A DNA stretch of 64,000 bases from Escallonia rubra. Taxonomy: Eukaryota; Streptophyta; Magnoliopsida; Escalloniales; Escalloniaceae. Made by a program: the position numbers and the translations under genes. How positions within the stretch are numbered: the stretch's first letter is position 1; each line of letters begins with the position of its first letter. Shown here piece after piece: positions 58,652-64,000 of this stretch. The stretch is from positions 211,887 through 275,886 of the forward strand of contig JAVXUO010002995.1 in the NCBI GenBank assembly GCA_033065855.1, written 5' to 3'. The notes under the pieces are model-generated. The model worked only from the letters and a program-made list of their open reading frames with translations. It did not search any database and was not told the origin of the DNA.

Positions 58652-59344
58652 CAGATTCATACTTCTGCAATCTGACCTTTTTTGTTATGGTCATGCACTT
58701 AAACATATGGTACATGCATCAATTTCCCCTGAAAACAAACTCGCCCCTTGAAAGGCCTTGTACTGTCCCAAATGTGTAGTAATTATAATTATTACACCAG
58801 GACCAAAATATATCTAGACTCATACAGGGTTCAATATCACATACTCAGGCACCAATCCGAGGAAGTAGCTTGATAAAGTTCCAAATTTCGTTTAACAACT
58901 TGGCACATATTTGCTTCATTTAGCATATTCTTAGTAATCTCAATCAGAATAATTGTTGGTCGTCGTCTCGGATAATCTCCTAATCTATACCTTGATAGAC
59001 AGGACCTTAAGAAAACTTCTTAAAGCAATACATAAACACACTCTGCGGTGTATACTGAAAGGGAAATCCATCCCCAACTAATTCAGATGATTCATAATTT
59101 AGGAGAGGGATCAAATATCACAAAGAACAAATGGAAAAAAAGTCCTATTTGAGTTCATAGATCAAGGGACACCCATGTAATAAAGCACCATGAAATCATG
59201 CACCTGCAAGTAGGAGTACTGTGAGAAGAGAAGAAGAGGCAGCGAGTCAGCCAGAGGAACAAGAAGAAGTGGCAGCGAATAAGAAGAAGAGGTGAAGACA
59301 ATTGGGAAGAAGAGGAGACAGCTAGGGCAAATTAGTTCTTCATT
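58652..59344. other. Unassigned non-coding stretch
   Basis: Nothing recognised. A GAAGAAG-rich segment is near 59225-59330. Confidence 0.4.
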
Positions 59345-59355
59345 GGTAAAATGTT

Positions 59356-60070
59356 AAGAAGCACATATTTCGGTGCAGGTGCGATATGGGTGTGGATATA
59401 CCGATACGTCATTTTCTAAAAAAATAGGATACAGGTGCGGTGGAGATACAAAAAAAATTTATTATATATATTATTTGTATATAACAAAAATAATGTTATT
59501 TTAGACAAACAATAAGATATTTTGTTAATTTGGTGGGCTGCTTTAGAAATATTGAAAGTGCATAATCAAGTATGACAAAGTTCATAGAAGTTGTATTGTT
59601 TTTTTAAACGTAGTGGATTTTTGCAAGATTGTCAATGGGAGTTAAACATAATAAAAATGAAGTTTCATAGAAACGCTATCCCTATCTTATAACAAAGTCG
59701 TCGTCAGCCGTCAGTCGTCAGAGAGATAGAAAACATCACAGCAAGGAGTGGCCGTGGCCTCTAATGCCGGAAGTCCCTCGCCGATCGCCTCTCCTGCTGG
59801 CAGACCCTTGACGCTCCAACGGAGTTATTTCTTATCTTCTCCCTTTTCTCTTTCCCTTCTTCCCTTTCTTTCGCTCCCTCTTCTATTCTCCTTCTCTTTC
59901 TTCTTCTACTCTCTACAAAAAAAACCTTGGGTGCATGTCCGAGCCGCCCTAGATCCAGAAAATTAATTGAAAAAAAAACTTTCGGACATGCATCCAGTGA
60001 GCACCCATGTCGCACCCGACGCGCACCTGGTGCCGATGCTTCTTCCTGACTGCCGCACCGGTGCTTCATA
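59356..60070. mobile_element. Small TIR element, probably MULE-like, 715 bp
   Basis: The left end, AAGAAGCACATATTTCGGTG, resembles the reverse complement of the right end, TATGAAGCACCGGTGCGG. It is flanked by GGTAAAATGTT on both sides (59345-59355 and 60071-60081), an 11-bp match. No gene was recognised. Confidence 0.5.
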
Positions 60071-60098
60071 GGTAAAATGTTTTAATGACCTACCATTA

Positions 60099-60267
60099 AG
60101 CTTGTTTGGTGATAAGTCAGTTATTGTTGACTTAAAATGTTCACCTTTAATTAACCTAGCATTTATTATTGTAAGTGACAAAGAAAAACTACGTTATCAA
60201 ATGCACTTAATTAGAAGCCATTGAAAATTTCTATTTTAATTGCTGAATTGGGTTATCAAGGACACCT
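60099..60267 (-). mobile_element. Tourist-like MITE, 169 bp
   Basis: The ends are AGCTTGTTTGGTGATAA and (reverse complement) AGGTGTCCTTGATAAC, flanked by TTA on both sides. It matches 12172-12350 in the opposite orientation. Confidence 0.65.
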
Positions 60268-60274
60268 TTAGATT

Positions 60275-62557
60275 AATCACATATAGTTTTATCAAGATAT
60301 GAGGTCTTTTCTGTCTAGAGCTGATTTAAAAATACATTAACTGAGAGAGGAGAATTGAACCGGCCGGTTTCCAAAGGAACCAATTGGTAATTTGGTGGAC
60401 TTAAATGAACTGGCCAGTAAGGTCGATTTAGACTTTTAACCTAATTTTAGTCTTATCTCGTAAAGGTGATAGGCGCGGCCTAATAGTCTCCTCCTGCATT
60501 TTTGCTACCTCGGACCTTTTTTAAGAAGGCTTTCTGGCTACCTCAAAAGGGGTAGTCAGTTGACGAGAAAATTCCCCTCATAAAGGCTGTGGATATTGTG
60601 CGAGAGCTTAAACTGGCAAGAAATTTTGAGAGAATAAACCAAGAGGTTCAGATTCTTAGCCAAATTCAAGTTCAGTGCATAGTCACCGCATTGTGGAGAA
60701 TGGGGAGGAAACTGACAAGTCTTCCAAGCTAACCAAATCAAGAATTACAAATTCGAGTAAATTGCACCAATGGCCACTGAACTATGACCCCTTTTTCACT
60801 TAAGTCACCCAAATTTTTTTTTGTTCCTTTTTAGCCACTGGACTCTGAAATATATCCAATTTGACTATTCCGTCAGCCAAAGTTAAATTTTCTCCGTTAA
60901 GTAGTCACATGATGCGCACATGGGGCATCACAAGAGGGGCAAAACTGTCACTTCATTTCAATATATATCTCTCTCTCCCTCTTCACAACAGATCTGATCT
61001 TCCTTTTTCATTTTCATCACAACAGATTTGGTCTTCCCTCTTCTTCATTTTCAAAACAAACAGATCTGAGAGTCTTGGAGGTCTGCGCAGGCATGGTGGC
61101 GGTCGTCGTTGCGGGCTTGGGGGATGAATCGTCGTCGTGTGTTTGACAGAGCTCCAAGATCTTGTTGTCGTCGTCGCGGGCTTGGCAGAGCTCCAAGGTG
61201 GTTGTCGTCCTCGTTGCGGGCTGGTGGTGTTGTACTGTGGTGGCGGATTGAATGGTGTTTACGGCAGGGCTTGGGTGGTTTTGATTGGGTGATGGTGGTG
61301 GCTGCTTGATTATGAAATGGTTTGAGGAAGCTTAAACAAGTCAGCTGCTCCGAGATTGACTACAAACTAGATTGAGGCCAGCCACATGAATCCCTTATGC
61401 TCCAGTTTCGCCTATGCAAAAGAAGTCTTTCTCCTCCAACTCTTTCTCTGGGTCAGACAACTTCCTTAGGTTAGCAAACATCATATTGATCTCTACTCCT
61501 CTCGCAAACATGATGTCCCGATTCCCTTTGGTTGGTCTGCTATCCGAAATAATCCTACGTGAGGAAAGACGCTGACTAAAGTGCAAAAGCCATTTTGAGG
61601 AGGAGGGCCAAGGAGATGGCTACAAGACCATTGAAAACTGTTTCTTAATAGTTATTATGAAGAGAAAATATTGAATGCTGCTAGTGCTTACCACTCTTCA
61701 GTTTGGCTTATCTTTTTTCATTTTTTTAATTGCTTTTGTTCATAGGGAAATTGTATTCATGTGTTGATGTACACATCAGTTCCAGCCCTACCATTTTGAT
61801 GGGAAGGCTTGGGTGTTGCACTGTGGTGGCGGGTGGTGGTGTTGCACAGAGATTGACCTCCAGATGGTGCCAGGTTAAAGAAAAAAGAATAGAACCAAAA
61901 TAATTTTTTGTCGCTAAAAGATTTAAAGATAACTTTAATACTTTTAGTGACAAAAGGATACTACAACTAAGTTAAATCAAGTCAAAAAGAAAGAAAAAGA
62001 AAAGAAATAAAGAGTTAGGTTGGTGAGACGATTTTGCCCCTGGGTTAAGGGTCATGTACCTTGCACATGACTACTTAACGGGACTCTTCCTAACGCCGGC
62101 TGATGGAATGATCAAATTGGACATATTAGAGAGTCCAATGACTAAAAAGAAACAAAAAAAAGTTGGGTGACTTAAGTGAAAAATGGGTTATAGTTCGGTG
62201 GCCATTGGTGCATTTTACTCTACAAATTCCTATGCTTATCTTTTAGTGGAGTAGTTTAGAATAGTTATAGATTAGATTAGATTTAACCCCTTCCCCGCAA
62301 TCAAGTTTCGGTCTGTGGTAAAAATCAGAAGAACAATCTCCAAGCCTACCACTAGAAGAAGTTGGTTAGGATTAGAATTTTTATAGAAATAGAATTCTGC
62401 TAAAATTAGAATTCTATAACGATTGGACTTCTATCTCGATTAGAATCCTAAAGCAACTACTAGAGTCGGTCAAAAAGAGTTCTTAAAGCAGTCAACTAGA
62501 AGAAGTTGAATTGAATTAGGTCTTTAAAAATATAGACCGGGATTTAGGTCACCTCCC
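60275..62557 (+). mobile_element. LTR-like repeat, copy B, split by a MULE
   Basis: It is the inverted relative of 11281-12168, read as 60275-60754 plus 62230-62557. The leader after 62557 has GACGGGGTGCCTACTAGC and TAGTCCCCGAATCC, wording seen in Tat/Ogre-like Ty3/gypsy leaders, which suggests a 5' LTR on the plus strand. The rest of the element is lost. Confidence 0.55.
60755..62220. mobile_element. MULE element with perfect TSD, 1466 bp
   Basis: The 9-bp duplication TACAAATTC is perfect on both sides (60746-60754 and 62221-62229). TIRs of nearly 190 bp start GAGTAAATTGCACCAATGGC and GAGTAAAATGCACCAATGGC (reverse complement). They are related to those of the 23433 MULE. The interior has minus-strand codons RGVEINMMFANLRKLSDPEK that were not recognised, and a GTCGCTAAAAG block reminiscent of CACTA subterminal repeats. 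No transposase. Confidence 0.95.
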
Positions 62558-62990
62558 AATGTGTTCGATCAAACTACCTTTTTTTAATCACTACTTATCA
62601 AGTCGGGTACATAGGTCATTCGACCCCCATTGTCGACTTTAAACCAAAGTAGGTTTACTTTAGGTTTTGTTCTTTTGTCATTTGTTTTTGGATAAAATCA
62701 TAAAACTACCGTAAGACAAGTCAGAGAGCATTAGGGCATGACGGGGTGCCTACTAGCTTCCCGTCATATGACTTAGTCCCCGAATCCAAATCTCTATTTT
62801 TGTGAGATTAAAAGCTTTAATTAAACAATCCAGAGTCGAACTTTAGGTTTCTTATTTTCCTTCTTTAGTTATTTATTTAACTTAAAAGATAAGATAGCCA
62901 CTCGAGAAGACCTTTGGTCTTTCTCGGTGGCGGTCCACCATAATGTTCGGTCCACCATAATGTTCGGTTCCTATAGGAACAATAATATTC
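62558..62990. other. Putative retrotransposon leader and 17-bp tandem repeat
   Basis: CGGTCCACCATAATGTT is repeated at 62931-62947 and 62948-62964. No gene is supported. Confidence 0.5.
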
Positions 62991-62994
62991 ATCT

Positions 62995-63480
62995 ACGTCC
63001 CCAGTGAATTTTCCCCCATCATGCCAACCACTTCAAACTTTATTGCCCGAGAGATTTATACAATCCAGTGTGAAGCAGCTTCCTTTATCTTTCCAAGCTT
63101 TTCGTTTATGTTAGGACACAAACACACCATCATATTTTTCCATCCACACCCTCTAACTATGCATTCTCCTCATCAGCTGTTGTCTAATGATGTCAAATAG
63201 AGCTAGTATTGGTGTAACTCTTGATTTGAGAATGTACTTATTAAAACTCTCACATAAGTTGTTCATTAACATATCACATGTAGGTTGAGGATTGAAATGG
63301 GACCTAGATGCTGGGCACTAATCAGCTAACTAGTTAAATGATTCACTGTCTATATTCTTAAACTCTTCCATGCACCTTTTAGAACATTCACTATTGTAGC
63401 TCTTGCAGCAGTCCACAAGGCATCTTTCAAGGCTTTACCCTTATCTTGACTTGCAGATTATTGTAAGATGTCTAACACAG
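62995..63480 (-). pseudogene. MuDR-type MULE transposase C-terminal relic
   Basis: Minus-strand frames read KALKDALWTAARATIV, FKNIDSESFN, FNPQPTCDMLMNNLCESFNK, ILKSRVTPILALFDIIRQQL and MEKYDGVF. This is the segment between the catalytic core and SWIM zinc finger of plant MULE transposases (family CDMLLNNLSExFNxxI). The DDE core and the SWIM finger are not readable. Stops and shifts are present. Confidence 0.75.
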
Positions 63481-63589
63481 TGCTTAGTGTCACTGGTTAG
63501 TTGGTGTTCAGCAAGTACATCTAGCAAACCCCTAGTATAGAAACAAAAAAAACTTGAATAAAAAAAAGGGCTGTCAAAAATTATTACGT

Positions 63590-63990
63590 GGATGTAATAT
63601 GTGTTTTATGATCTGGTAAGGGTTAAATGGTTTTTGTCTAAAAACTAGCTTGTTATGGTTAGTCCAAATACGCCATATGGTAAAGAATAAGTTGAGGGTA
63701 GGGAGAAAGTGAGGTCGTGTTCGGATGTTGGCCCAAGCAATAAGCCAAGTTTTTAAGGAACCCTGACTTGATCAATTCTAATAGCAGAGGGTATTCCAAT
63801 CTAGATAGGTTTGACAACAGGTATTAGAGGAATAAGTGGTCTATAGTTTCTGACTGTGCACTACACATAGAGCAAAGCTCATCACTTGTGATATATAGTC
63901 TTCGGAGTTTTGCTGTGAAAGGTAATATGTCCTTGAAAATTTAGCATAAAAGGATGAATATCTTTAGGGGTAGATGGAATTTCGAAAGGT
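63590..63990 (-). pseudogene. LINE zf-RVT domain relic
   Basis: Minus-strand frames read AKLRRLYITSDELCSMCSAQ and SETIDHLFL, then TIWRIWTNHNKLVFRQKPFN. This is the zinc-binding region that follows the RT in plant LINEs, with the CxxC preserved (CSMC). Stops are present, and it runs to the window edge. Confidence 0.65.
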
Positions 63991-64000
63991 GAGTCTATGC

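Noticed and set aside
59748-60069. Overlapping frames on both strands near 59.8 kb
   Set aside because: T/C-rich composition, no start in context, no recognised domain. Better explained as interior of the 59356 TIR element.
1-64000. tRNA genes, rRNA genes, CRISPR arrays, bacterial-type operons
   Set aside because: None was recognised by eye. The regular repeats are tandem duplications or transposon ends, not spacer arrays. A tRNA scan was not possible here.

Overview
This is nuclear DNA from a flowering plant, almost certainly a eudicot. It is AT-rich and gene-poor, has spliced genes, and is built from several layers of plant transposable elements. A C-terminal TIR-NBS-LRR (TNL) domain points to a dicot, because monocots lack TNLs. 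No species can be named from sequence alone.

Layout. 1-8.1 kb: a long, decayed Ty3/gypsy-type LTR (211-3481), then AT-rich repeats with a Helitron-like 3' end at 4331-4358. 8.1-9.5 kb: the C-terminal exon of a TNL resistance gene, broken and partly duplicated. 10.6-12.4 kb: an L1-type LINE endonuclease relic interrupted by an LTR-like repeat and a Tourist-like MITE. 12.4-22.5 kb: a hAT element with a perfect 8-bp target duplication, an intact-looking PIF/Harbinger-type Myb/SANT gene (16079-16985) beside a dead transposase stub, a second hAT with a nested Stowaway MITE, a Tourist MITE, and two splice-bounded exons that may belong to one host gene. 23.4-27.6 kb: a long-TIR MULE carrying a nested CACTA element. 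29.9-36.1 kb: the clearest host gene, a two-exon minus-strand homologue of the small nucleolar LLP/DUF2423 protein. Its 5.8-kb intron holds a LINE reverse-transcriptase relic and a decayed MULE. 36.4-39.9 kb: a second CACTA element, starting about 310 bp upstream of that gene's start codon and carrying a decayed Transposase_24-type gene. 41.0-42.5 kb: two related MULE copies head to head. 43.75-55.31 kb: a complete but dead SIRE/Maximus-like Ty1/copia retrotransposon on the minus strand, with a third ORF between pol and the 3' LTR and a 1.17-kb MULE inserted between protease and integrase. 55.3-57.3 kb: a PIF/Harbinger transposase and ORF1 relic. 58.0-58.7 kb: a frameshifted heavy-metal-associated (HIPP-like) gene. 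59.3-64 kb: a small TIR element, a Tourist-like MITE, a second inverted copy of the 11.3-kb LTR-like repeat split by a 1.47-kb MULE with perfect TSDs, a MuDR-type transposase relic and a LINE zf-RVT relic.

There are no operons. The main relationship between features is nesting: copia in Harbinger, MULE in copia, CACTA in MULE, Stowaway in hAT, LINE and MULE in a host intron. The only gene likely to make a normal host protein is the LLP homologue. The Harbinger ORF1 reading frame is also intact. No tRNA, rRNA or CRISPR array was recognised.
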